This document shows, piece by piece, positions 1-5,005 of a DNA stretch of 5,005 bases. Under the pieces are notes generated by a model that saw only the letters and a program-made list of their open reading frames with translations, was not told where the DNA came from and ran no database searches. The stretch lies in the NCBI GenBank assembly GCA_905193725.1, contig CAJJPW010000169.1:1-5005 (forward strand), written 5' to 3'. The first letter of the stretch is position 1. Each line of letters begins with the position of its first letter. This DNA comes from an uncultured Eubacteriales bacterium (GTDB lineage Bacteria; Bacillota; Clostridia; Christensenellales; Christensenellaceae). The position numbers were made by a program, and so were the translations under genes.

Positions 1-820
1 CGGGCTTTCTCTCCACTAGTGAAAAACCCAAATTTTTCTCTAGCTCTGAGAGAATATTCCATGCCTTGCTATAGGAGATATTCATCTTTTTGCACGCATC
101 TTTTACCGTTCCCGCGTGTTCTATCATATAAAGTAGCATTGCACTATTTTTATCAAATAGTTTTCCTTCTCTCATCAAGGAAACATCCACTACTGGCCGC
201 AATAATTGGCGATTATGGTACTGTAATAGATTATCGTAGTCCTCTGGCGTGTCTACGTCGCGAAGGACACCTCCATCTTCTACGGATACAAATTCCGTTT
301 CCCCTAAAAACTCACACATCGCCTTATCCAGGCCCTCTGTTTTGCCCAATTCTATGAGCTTGGGCAGGATATCGCACGACAGCAATACTGGATGGCCATC
401 TATACCATCGTATACAGGCTTTACAATTTTACCTGGTGATTCCATTAATTTATATAATGTGGATACTGTAAAAAGCGGAATATCTACTGGTGTAAAAAAA
501 GTCCTGTCACATTTATCATAAATATAGGAAAGGCCAATTCCCGCTGAATCTGACATTTCTGTATGACTATAATTCTCATTGCGCACGTAGATTACGCCTT
601 GTTTATTTAGGTGTCTTTCCAGTTCTTGCGCCCGAAATCCCGTTACCAACACGATGGGAAAAACATCAGCCTGTTGAAAATTGGCAATAATTCTCTCTAC
701 AATAGAAATGGCGCCCAATTGAAGCATTGGTTTAAAATCTCCCATCTGAGATGACATGCCCGCAGCTACAATTACCGCACCAGTTTTACATGTTTTTGTA
801 TCCATACCACCGTTTTTCAT
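1..820 (-). CDS. MobA/MocA-like nucleotidyltransferase fused to a ModE-like winged-helix domain (3' end cut by window edge)
   Basis: The frame is open from ATG 820 to the left edge (273 codons, no stop), and an in-frame TAA directly precedes the ATG. Residues about 13-200 resemble the NTP_transf_3 fold of MobA/MocA enzymes, which transfer a nucleotide to molybdenum cofactor: the N-terminal loop VIVAAGMSSQMGDFKPM (16-32), PVDIP (111-115, likely metal-binding Asp113), GHP (142-144) and DVDTPEDY (188-195). Residues about 222-273 look like the ModE/LysR-type N-terminal helix-turn-helix: AGTVKDACKKMNISYSKAW (236-254), then LVERKP (268-273), close to the ISYxxAW...LVER pattern of ModE. The usual Arg of the nucleotide-binding loop is Gln25. 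The Shine-Dalgarno is weak, and Met6 (ATG 805) is an alternative start. I infer a cytosolic cofactor-maturation enzyme, perhaps CTP:molybdopterin cytidylyltransferase-like, that also binds DNA. The domain calls are firm; substrate and exact role are not. Neighbours further left would probably be molybdoenzyme genes. Confidence 0.85.
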   Translation of the reverse strand, partial: MKNGGMDTKTCKTGAVIVAAGMSSQMGDFKPMLQLGAISIVERIIANFQQADVFPIVLVTGFRAQELERHLNKQGVIYVRNENYSHTEMSDSAGIGLSYIYDKCDRTFFTPVDIPLFTVSTLYKLMESPGKIVKPVYDGIDGHPVLLSCDILPKLIELGKTEGLDKAMCEFLGETEFVSVEDGGVLRDVDTPEDYDNLLQYHNRQLLRPVVDVSLMREGKLFDKNSAMLLYMIEHAGTVKDACKKMNISYSKAWNILSELEKNLGFSLVERKP

Positions 821-845
821 TTATTTACAACTCGATTTCAAAAAA

Positions 846-861
846 ATATCAACATATCAAC
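846..861. repeat. Tandem 8-bp direct repeat in the leader of the MobA/ModE-like gene
   Basis: ATATCAAC occurs twice back to back (846-853 and 854-861), reading GTTGATAT twice on the minus strand. It lies about 6-21 bases downstream of the predicted transcription start, where a bound repressor could block transcription. The repeat is seen directly; an operator role is inference. Confidence 0.5.
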
Positions 862-873
862 ATTCTATATATG

Positions 874-902
874 ATAATAGCATAAATACCTCTTAAATAC
901 AA
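874..902 (-). promoter_or_regulatory. Sigma-A-type extended -10 promoter for the MobA/ModE-like gene
   Basis: Read on the minus strand, TTGTAT (897-902) and TATTAT (874-879) are separated by exactly 17 bases. A TG one base before the -10 hexamer gives the extended form TGCTATTAT. The -35 matches TTGACA at 4 of 6 positions and the -10 matches TATAAT at 5 of 6. The expected transcription start is near 867, giving a leader of about 47 nt before ATG 820. This is pattern-based only, but the spacing and position fit well. Confidence 0.6.
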
Positions 903-969
903 GAAAATAAAAAAATATTCCTCTTTGTGAAGCTATTACAATGAAAGCCACTGAAAGCAATTGCAATTA

Positions 970-986
970 CCTGATATGGCATAGGC
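970..986. repeat. Copy of a 17-bp repeat (16/17 match to 2781-2797)
   Basis: This is the partner of the element at 2781-2797, in the intergenic space between the antiporter terminator and the promoter of the MobA/ModE-like gene. The central mismatch removes one arm base, so its internal inverted repeat is one pair shorter than in the other copy. Confidence 0.45.
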
Positions 987-1002
987 TCTGATAAGAGATA
1001 AA

Positions 1003-1031
1003 GAGCAGGAGAACATCAATCCATCCTGCTC
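1003..1031 (-). terminator. Rho-independent-type terminator after the antiporter gene
   Basis: A perfect 8-bp stem, GAGCAGGA (1003-1010) with TCCTGCTC (1024-1031), encloses a 13-nt loop. On the minus strand the stem is followed by TTTATCTCTT, an interrupted T-rich tail. It begins 14 bases after the antiporter stop codon, where the transcript should end. The long loop and imperfect T-tract make it somewhat weaker than a textbook terminator. Confidence 0.7.
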
Positions 1032-1045
1032 GTTTAATCTTCACA

Positions 1046-2290
1046 TCATTCTTGCTTCATTTCTGGAGGTTTTTCTGGTAAAATTTTCTGTTCCTCTAAA
1101 GGATTTAAATTGCCTTTTCTCCCGTGAAATACGAATTTCAGCAAGATGGGGGTGACAATCGTCGTTATAATCACCATGATCACCATGGGTCCAAAGAATG
1201 CCACAGGCATCAGACTCAATGCCATCCCCTTATTGGCCACAATGAGAGCTACTTCTCCTCTGGAGATCATCCCCACGCCAACTTGCAGGGATTCCTTATT
1301 GGAGAATTTGCACAGCTTCGCCCCTACTCCACAGCCGATAATTTTAGTAATAATAGCTATGAGCACGATCAGCACCGTAAATACAATGATTGGGCCGGAC
1401 ATGGCTGTGAGCTGGACTTTGATGCCGATGCTGGCAAAAAAGATGGGCGAAAGCAGTATGTAAGAAAGTGTCTCAAACCGGGAGGCGATGTATTTGGATC
1501 GCTGAGTATTGGAAATGATCATTCCCGCGATAAAAGCTCCTGTTATATCCGCCACTCCAAAGAACTCCTCTGCAACATAGGAAAATGCAAGGCAAAAAAC
1601 AAAGGATATGATGACAAATCTCCGTTTGTCTTTTTTGTATCGTTTGACCCATTTGTTGAACAGCCAATAGAATAGAAATCCAAAGACAGCCGCCACAGCA
1701 AAAAAGCCCACAATCTGCAATAGCACCATCCAGACATTCACTGATTTATCCGCAAAACTGGTGATGAGAGTTAAGGCGATAATGCCCAAAATATCGTCTA
1801 TCAGTGCTGCTCCCAAGATGGCATTTCCCGCTTTGGTGTTTAACTTTCCAAGTTCTTTTAAAGTCTCCACTGTGATGCTCACCGAAGTTGCTGTGAGCAC
1901 TACGCCGATAAAGATATTTTGCAATAACACCATATGATCGGAAGTATTGGCATCTTTATTAAATATTGTCGCGATAGCAAAGCCCCCTACTAATGGCAAA
2001 ATTACTCCTAAAAGAGCAATGATAAAGGATGCCTTACCCGTCTTTTTCAGTTCATGGATATCCGTTTCCAAACCAGCAGTGAACATGAGAATAATAACGC
2101 CCAGTTCCGCCAGTTGTGTGATAAGTTCTGTCTCCTGCAAAATATTCAGTACCGCTGGTCCTAAAATGAGCCCAGCCAATAGAGCACCGACTACTTGGGG
2201 CATTTTTACCTTTTTGGTCAATATTCCGAGTAATTTCGTACTTAGCAGTATTAATGCTAAATCCAGTAAAAATCCATAATCGCCTTCCAT
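1046..2290 (-). CDS. Cation:proton antiporter, CPA2 family (NapA/GerN/Kef-like)
   Basis: This 414-residue integral membrane protein should exchange Na+ or K+ for H+ across the cytoplasmic membrane. Nearly the whole length to about residue 388 is hydrophobic segments in the 12-13 helix arrangement of the CPA family. TATSVSITVETLKELGKL (133-150) matches the broken helix of the ion site. Asp165-Asp166 in ALIDDILG is the acidic pair typical of NapA-type carriers, and Lys316 in IITKIIG fits the conserved lysine of the later core helix. MISRGEVALI (341-350) is the RGE motif of CPA2 proteins. The tail from 389 is hydrophilic and charged. There is no C-terminal RCK/TrkA-N domain as in KefB/KefC, so glutathione-gated efflux is unlikely. 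In the family, DD plus Lys goes with electrogenic Na+/H+ exchange; ion choice here is inferred. ATG 2290 is supported by AGAGGAG 10 nt upstream. It appears to be transcribed alone, between its own promoter and terminator. Confidence 0.92.
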   Translation of the reverse strand: MEGDYGFLLDLALILLSTKLLGILTKKVKMPQVVGALLAGLILGPAVLNILQETELITQLAELGVIILMFTAGLETDIHELKKTGKASFIIALLGVILPLVGGFAIATIFNKDANTSDHMVLLQNIFIGVVLTATSVSITVETLKELGKLNTKAGNAILGAALIDDILGIIALTLITSFADKSVNVWMVLLQIVGFFAVAAVFGFLFYWLFNKWVKRYKKDKRRFVIISFVFCLAFSYVAEEFFGVADITGAFIAGMIISNTQRSKYIASRFETLSYILLSPIFFASIGIKVQLTAMSGPIIVFTVLIVLIAIITKIIGCGVGAKLCKFSNKESLQVGVGMISRGEVALIVANKGMALSLMPVAFFGPMVIMVIITTIVTPILLKFVFHGRKGNLNPLEEQKILPEKPPEMKQE

Positions 2291-2300
2291 ACTCTTCCAT

Positions 2301-2307
2301 CTCCTCT
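2301..2307 (-). promoter_or_regulatory. Ribosome binding site of the antiporter gene
   Basis: AGAGGAG on the minus strand lies 10 nt before ATG 2290. Another ATG (2298-2300) follows this site directly but is in a different frame and too close to the site to be used efficiently. The frame from 2290 carries the conserved membrane protein, so this site supports that start. Confidence 0.65.
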
Positions 2308-2349
2308 AGTATAAATTTTCTACCCCGCTAGCAAAAAAAAGATACTCCT

Positions 2350-2378
2350 ACTATAATCCTTTTTGTTCAAAATTGCAA
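2350..2378 (-). promoter_or_regulatory. Sigma-A-type promoter for the antiporter gene
   Basis: On the minus strand, TTGCAA (2373-2378) and TATAGT (2350-2355) are 17 bases apart, matching the consensus at 4 of 6 and 5 of 6 positions. The predicted start near 2343 gives a leader of about 52 nt, too short for most cation or c-di-AMP riboswitches, and no such fold is evident. Confidence 0.6.
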
Positions 2379-2492
2379 GGAGATATTTCTCATCTTGCAA
2401 AACTTTAAAATTTTCCTCTTTTATCACTTATCTTAAAGTATTCTCTTAGCTGTTTTTCGGTTACTCCCTTTTATTTTTACAATCCGTCTAAA

Positions 2493-2771
2493 TCAGTTCG
2501 CTCCGTTGGCTTTATCGTCTGGATTCATTTGAAACTGTTCAATGAGCATTTTTTTCTGCCTCCTAGAAAGCTGTTTTATTTGCCATTCTCTCCTCATGGC
2601 CTCAGATTTTGTCTCGCAAAACTCCCAATAAACCAGTTTAACCGGCAACCTTGTTTTCGTATATTTGCTTCCCTTCCCTTTATTATGGACGCATACTCTC
2701 TTTTTTATATCGTTTGTCCATCCTGTATAAAACGTACCATCGCTGCATTTTACTATATATACATAATTCAT
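2493..2771 (-). CDS. GIY-YIG nuclease superfamily protein, YhbQ/YazA (UPF0213) type
   Basis: This 92-residue protein is a single GIY-YIG domain, the usual length for the family. NYVYIVK (2-8) is the GIY strand and FYTGWTND (14-21) the YIG strand. Arg25 in DIKKRV is the expected catalytic arginine, with His29 next along the helix, and KGSKYTK (33-39) follows. SEAMRREWQIK (56-66) holds Glu62, the likely metal ligand by analogy with the FEW motif of Slx1-type enzymes. The fold cuts or nicks DNA; the stand-alone bacterial members are poorly understood, and a DNA repair or structure-specific role is inference. No partner domain or intron is present, so it is not a homing endonuclease of the I-TevI type. 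I chose ATG 2771 over the in-frame TTG at 2780: family members begin MxYVYI, and GGAG lies just before the ATG. It sits downstream of the coaBC terminator with its own promoter. I see no clear terminator after it. Confidence 0.85.
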   Translation of the reverse strand: MNYVYIVKCSDGTFYTGWTNDIKKRVCVHNKGKGSKYTKTRLPVKLVYWEFCETKSEAMRREWQIKQLSRRQKKMLIEQFQMNPDDKANGAN

Positions 2772-2780
2772 TTTCTCCAA

Positions 2781-2797
2781 CCTGCTATGGCATAGGC
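2781..2797. repeat. Copy of a 17-bp repeat (16/17 match to 970-986), in the GIY-YIG gene leader
   Basis: CCTGCTATGGCATAGGC here matches CCTGATATGGCATAGGC at 970-986 with one mismatch, in the same orientation. This copy contains the inverted repeat CTATG-G-CATAG. It ends 9 nt upstream of ATG 2771, so it forms the ribosome-loading region of the nuclease mRNA. The other copy follows the antiporter terminator. Function unknown; chance cannot be excluded. Confidence 0.45.
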
Positions 2798-2812
2798 ATT
2801 TTTATAACACCC

Positions 2813-2840
2813 ATTATATCTCTATTTGTTATTTTATCAA
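2813..2840 (-). promoter_or_regulatory. Sigma-A-type promoter for the GIY-YIG gene
   Basis: On the minus strand, TTGATA (2835-2840) and a perfect TATAAT (2813-2818) are separated by 16 bases. The predicted start near 2806 gives a leader of about 35 nt. It lies beyond the coaBC terminator, so the small gene should be transcribed independently of the gmk operon. Confidence 0.65.
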
Positions 2841-2880
2841 ATATTTTATAAGTTAGTAAATAACCAATGCATCATCTTTC

Positions 2881-2920
2881 CTTTTTATAATATGGTTTTT
2901 CGCAATCATGTTATAAAAAG
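2881..2920. repeat. Perfect 10-bp inverted repeat beside the coaBC terminator
   Basis: CTTTTTATAA (2881-2890) and TTATAAAAAG (2911-2920) are exact reverse complements separated by 20 bases. On the minus strand the first arm reached is also the T-tract of the coaBC terminator, and the second arm lies about 40 bases upstream of the GIY-YIG -35 box. It could be a regulator site or a secondary RNA stem; the AT-rich arms weaken both cases. Confidence 0.5.
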
Positions 2921-2947
2921 AAGCACCTAACTAAGGTGCCCTTTTTT
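2915..2947 (-). terminator. Terminator of the gmk-rpoZ-coaBC operon, possibly bidirectional
   Basis: GCACCT (2923-2928) pairs with AGGTGC (2934-2939) around a 5-nt loop. On the minus strand the stem is preceded by AAAAAAGG and followed by TTCTTTTT, so wobble and A-U pairs extend the helix into the T-tract. It starts about 30 bases after the coaBC stop. The plus strand shows the same stem followed by CCTTTTTTCT, so it could work in both directions, although no plus-strand gene is seen nearby. Confidence 0.85.
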
Positions 2948-2975
2948 CTAAATGTATAGAATTCTCTTTCTCTCG

Positions 2976-4163
2976 TCAGTTTTTCATCTCTTTTATTTGG
3001 TCCAGAATCAAGTTGGCAATCTCCAGCTTCGACTGTTTTTGGGTGTTGAGGCATGCGCCGTCTCGCCGGATCATGGAGACTTTATTGTCATTACTGCCAA
3101 ACCCAATATCCTCCTGAGAAACGTCATTAGCCACTACCATATCTAAATTTTTTTGCTCTAACTTATCCTTTGCATACTCCAAGATATTTTGTGTCTCTGC
3201 CGCAAAGCCCACTAAAATTTGATGGGTTTTCTTTTGCCCAAGCTCCTTTAAAATATCTTGGGTACGCACAAATTCCACAGGCAGACTGTTTTGTTTTTTG
3301 ATCTTTTCTGTAAAGGGCTTTGCCGGAGTAAAGTCGCACACCGCTGCCGTTTTGATGACCACATCCACATCCTCATAGCGGCTTAGTACCATATCGTGCA
3401 TCTGCGCAGCCGATTGGACGCGAACTACCTCCACACCTACTGGATCCTTCTCCTGGGATTTTCCACTCACCAACACCACATCAGCACCTCGCTGTGCCGC
3501 TACTTTGGCAACTGCAAATCCCATTTTCCCCGTGGAGCGATTGGTGAGATACCGCACAGGATCTATGGCCTCTTCTGTCGGGCCAGCAGTGATTAATATT
3601 TTCATCCCCACAAGGTCCTTGTCTCCCAACATAAAATCCGCCATTTCTACAATATCCTGAGGCTCTGCCATTCTACCGCTGCCCACATCTTTGCACGCTA
3701 AAAAGCCCTGCTCTCCATCTATAATCGCCATTCCTCGCCTTTGCAGGATCTCTAGGTTTTCCACTGTAGCGGGATTTTCCAGCATTCCTGTATTCATGGC
3801 AGGTGCAATGAGTTTTGGCGCTTTGCAGGCTAAAAACGTAGTGGTGAGCATGTCATCCGCAATGCCACATCTGGCCTTGGCGATGAAATTAGCACTTGCC
3901 GGAGCTACGATAAACAGATCCGCCTTTTTGGCGAGAGAGACATGCTCTACCTCATAGGGAATTTCCCTTTGAAAGGTATCAACATACACAGGATTTTCCG
4001 AGAGCACTTCAAAAGTGAGTTTCCCCACGAACTCCTGTGCATTCTTTGTCATGATCACCTCTACATTCGCATTCTCTTTTTTCAGCAACCTCACCAAATA
4101 GGCCGCTTTATACGCAGCAATACCCCCTGTTACGCCTAGTAGAATGTTTTTTCCCTTTAGCAT
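2976..4163 (-). CDS. coaBC: Bifunctional phosphopantothenoylcysteine decarboxylase / phosphopantothenate-cysteine ligase
   Basis: This 395-residue enzyme joins cysteine to 4'-phosphopantothenate (CoaB, C-terminal) and decarboxylates the product to 4'-phosphopantetheine (CoaC, N-terminal, FMN-dependent), two successive cytosolic steps of coenzyme A synthesis. CoaC covers about 1-180: GVTGGIAAYKA (10-20) binds FMN, VEHVSLAKKADL (72-83) carries catalytic His74, PAMNTGMLENP (121-131) is the PxMN substrate motif, and ACKDVGSGRMAEP (156-168) holds reactive Cys157. CoaB covers about 187-395: LITAGPTEEAIDPVRYLTN (190-208), STGKMG (210-215) and KTAAVCDF (271-278). EKIKKQ (286-291) carries the conserved lysine, probably Lys289 as in E. 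coli. Length and domain order are normal, and no key residue is missing. ATG 4163 is preceded 9 nt away by AGGAAGAG inside the end of rpoZ, 6 bases after whose stop the gene starts. It is the last gene of its operon here. Confidence 0.97.
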   Translation of the reverse strand: MLKGKNILLGVTGGIAAYKAAYLVRLLKKENANVEVIMTKNAQEFVGKLTFEVLSENPVYVDTFQREIPYEVEHVSLAKKADLFIVAPASANFIAKARCGIADDMLTTTFLACKAPKLIAPAMNTGMLENPATVENLEILQRRGMAIIDGEQGFLACKDVGSGRMAEPQDIVEMADFMLGDKDLVGMKILITAGPTEEAIDPVRYLTNRSTGKMGFAVAKVAAQRGADVVLVSGKSQEKDPVGVEVVRVQSAAQMHDMVLSRYEDVDVVIKTAAVCDFTPAKPFTEKIKKQNSLPVEFVRTQDILKELGQKKTHQILVGFAAETQNILEYAKDKLEQKNLDMVVANDVSQEDIGFGSNDNKVSMIRRDGACLNTQKQSKLEIANLILDQIKEMKN

Positions 4164-4169
4164 AAAGAA

Positions 4170-4391
4170 TTACTCTTCCTCATCCACATCGTTTTTAATA
4201 TAAGTGATTTTTCCCTGTCCAATTTCCTCTACTGCCTGGGAGACAGGATTTTGATGTACCTCTGTGGTGAGTGGTTCATTGCCATCGATAATCTGGCGAG
4301 CCCGTTTTGCTGTCTCGACCACCAAGGTGTATCTACAATCTACCTTTTCCATCAGTTTATCCAGACCCGGTTCAATAATGGTATTTTTCAT
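4170..4391 (-). CDS. rpoZ: DNA-directed RNA polymerase omega subunit
   Basis: This 73-residue protein matches the omega subunit, which binds the beta-prime subunit and helps RNA polymerase assemble. The conserved core is RYTLVVETAKRARQI (20-34), where AKRAR is the hallmark. NPVSQAVEEIGQGKI (48-62) corresponds to the KPV..ALEEI..GKI segment of Firmicutes omega proteins. The C-terminus is a short acidic tail (DVDEEE). Its ATG overlaps the stop of gmk as ATGA (4388-4391), implying translational coupling, and coaBC follows after 6 bases. The gmk-rpoZ-coaBC order is common in Firmicutes and supports the call. Length is typical of short Gram-positive omegas. Confidence 0.95.
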   Translation of the reverse strand: MKNTIIEPGLDKLMEKVDCRYTLVVETAKRARQIIDGNEPLTTEVHQNPVSQAVEEIGQGKITYIKNDVDEEE

Positions 4392-5005
4392 AAAATCTCT
4401 TCACTTTCCTTTATTAATTTTTTTGTCAGCGGACTAAAATCCACTCTGCATTTTTCCACTTCTATGATTTTCTTTATGGTGTCTGCGGCATGTTCTACCA
4501 CATCATTTTTTACTATATAATCGTATTCTCTCAAGTAGCCGATCTCTAAAAAGGCCATGGCAAAGCGCTTGCTAATCTGATCCTCTGTCTCGGTTCCTCT
4601 CCCCGTCAACCGATTTTTCAGCTCCAACATAGAAGGTGGTGCTACAAACACGTATACTGCTCGATCTCCCACACTCTCTTTTACCTTGAGCGCGCCTTGG
4701 ACATCAATTTCTAAAATCACATCTTTACCTTGGGAGAGCTTTTCTTCCACATTTTTTGCCGGTGTTCCGTAGTAGTTTTCAAACACCTTAGCATATTCTA
4801 AGAATTCGCTGTTTTTGAGCATAGTGGCAAATTCCTCTTTGCTTTTAAAAAAATAGTTGACGCCTTCTTGCTCCCCTGGGCGTGGATTTCTGGTGGTACA
4901 GGACACGCTGACATAGATATTATCGCAATCTTGCACCAGTTTTTTGATGACCGTCCCCTTTCCCACACCGGATGGGCCGGACACAACCAGCAATAATCCC
5001 CTTTC
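4388..5005 (-). CDS. gmk: Guanylate kinase (5' end just outside the window)
   Basis: It phosphorylates GMP to GDP with ATP in the cytosol, an essential step of GTP and dGTP synthesis. The 205 residues in the window begin ERGLLLVV, so the frame continues past the right edge and probably lacks only a few codons. SGPSGVGKGT (in-window 9-18) is the P-loop. SCTTRNPRPGEQEGVNYFF (35-53) is the GMP-binding region with its TR.PR.GE..G..Y pattern. YYGTP (78-82) and ILEIDVQGA (97-105) follow, and RLTGRGTETEDQISKR (132-147) is the lid with its arginines. Length fits the usual 200-210 residues. The TTG at 4993 lies inside the conserved first strand and is not the true start. The stop overlaps the rpoZ start by ATGA. 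Confidence 0.97.
   Translation of the reverse strand, partial: ERGLLLVVSGPSGVGKGTVIKKLVQDCDNIYVSVSCTTRNPRPGEQEGVNYFFKSKEEFATMLKNSEFLEYAKVFENYYGTPAKNVEEKLSQGKDVILEIDVQGALKVKESVGDRAVYVFVAPPSMLELKNRLTGRGTETEDQISKRFAMAFLEIGYLREYDYIVKNDVVEHAADTIKKIIEVEKCRVDFSPLTKKLIKESEEIL

Noticed and set aside
19..357. Plus-strand open frames at 19-357 and 249-521
   Set aside because: They lie opposite the MobA/ModE-like gene, whose 273-codon frame carries clear family motifs. Neither plus-strand translation resembles a known protein.
1124..1675. Plus-strand frame of 183 codons, with smaller ones at 1146-1463 and 1947-2279
   Set aside because: They are antisense to the antiporter. The His/Asp-rich translation of the first is an artefact of reading membrane-protein codons backwards.
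2052..2300. Minus-strand 82-codon frame starting at ATG 2300
   Set aside because: It overlaps the antiporter in another frame and shows no family features; noted only as a possible decoy start.
2291..2343. Riboswitch in the antiporter leader
   Set aside because: The predicted leader is only about 52 nt and shows no recognisable conserved fold.
2401..2492. Terminator after the GIY-YIG gene
   Set aside because: The region is AT-rich but has no GC-containing stem followed by a T-tract on the minus strand; only weak A/T pairings are seen.
2493..2771. GIY-YIG gene as a homing endonuclease or mobile intron part
   Set aside because: It is a single short domain of the UPF0213 type with no DNA-binding extension, intron core or interrupted host gene.
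2772..2780. TTG at 2780 as the start of the GIY-YIG gene
   Set aside because: The AGCAGG-like site touches the TTG directly, leaving no spacing. Family proteins begin MxYVYI, which matches the ATG at 2771.
4991..4993. TTG at 4993 as the start of guanylate kinase
   Set aside because: The frame continues upstream as ERGL to the window edge, matching the usual N-terminus before the P-loop strand.

Overview
The window looks like chromosomal DNA from a low-GC Gram-positive bacterium of the Clostridia type. The evidence is an AT-rich composition, sigma-A-like promoters, the gmk-rpoZ-coaBC order, omega and CoaBC sequences of Firmicutes style, and a MobA-like/ModE-like fusion of a kind I associate with anaerobic clostridia. 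The genus cannot be named from this alone. All six supported genes lie on the minus strand, so transcription runs from right to left. No rRNA, tRNA, CRISPR array, insertion sequence or integrase is visible.

Right part (about 2976-5005): a housekeeping operon. Guanylate kinase (gmk, missing only its first few codons at the right edge) overlaps rpoZ (RNA polymerase omega) by an ATGA junction. Six bases later comes coaBC (dfp), the bifunctional enzyme of coenzyme A synthesis. The operon ends at a strong hairpin terminator at about 2921-2947.

Middle (about 2291-2975): a small stand-alone GIY-YIG nuclease-domain gene of the YhbQ/YazA (UPF0213) type, with its own promoter. It sits where many Firmicutes carry priA. 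Its flanks hold a 10-bp perfect inverted repeat and a short repeat that recurs once elsewhere in the window.

Left-centre (1046-2290): a CPA2-family Na+/H+ (or K+/H+) antiporter with the Asp-Asp ion-binding motif. It has a good promoter, a clear ribosome binding site and its own terminator at 1003-1031.

Left edge (1-820): an open frame of 273 codons with no stop before the window edge. It encodes a MobA/MocA-like nucleotidyltransferase joined to a ModE-like winged-helix DNA-binding domain, which points to molybdenum cofactor maturation and its regulation. An extended -10 promoter lies upstream, and the presumed leader holds a tandem 8-bp repeat.

The genes form at least four separate transcription units: the gmk operon, the GIY-YIG gene, the antiporter, and the nucleotidyltransferase/regulator fusion. 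I see no strongly supported new system. The most interesting item is the fusion gene with its candidate control region.
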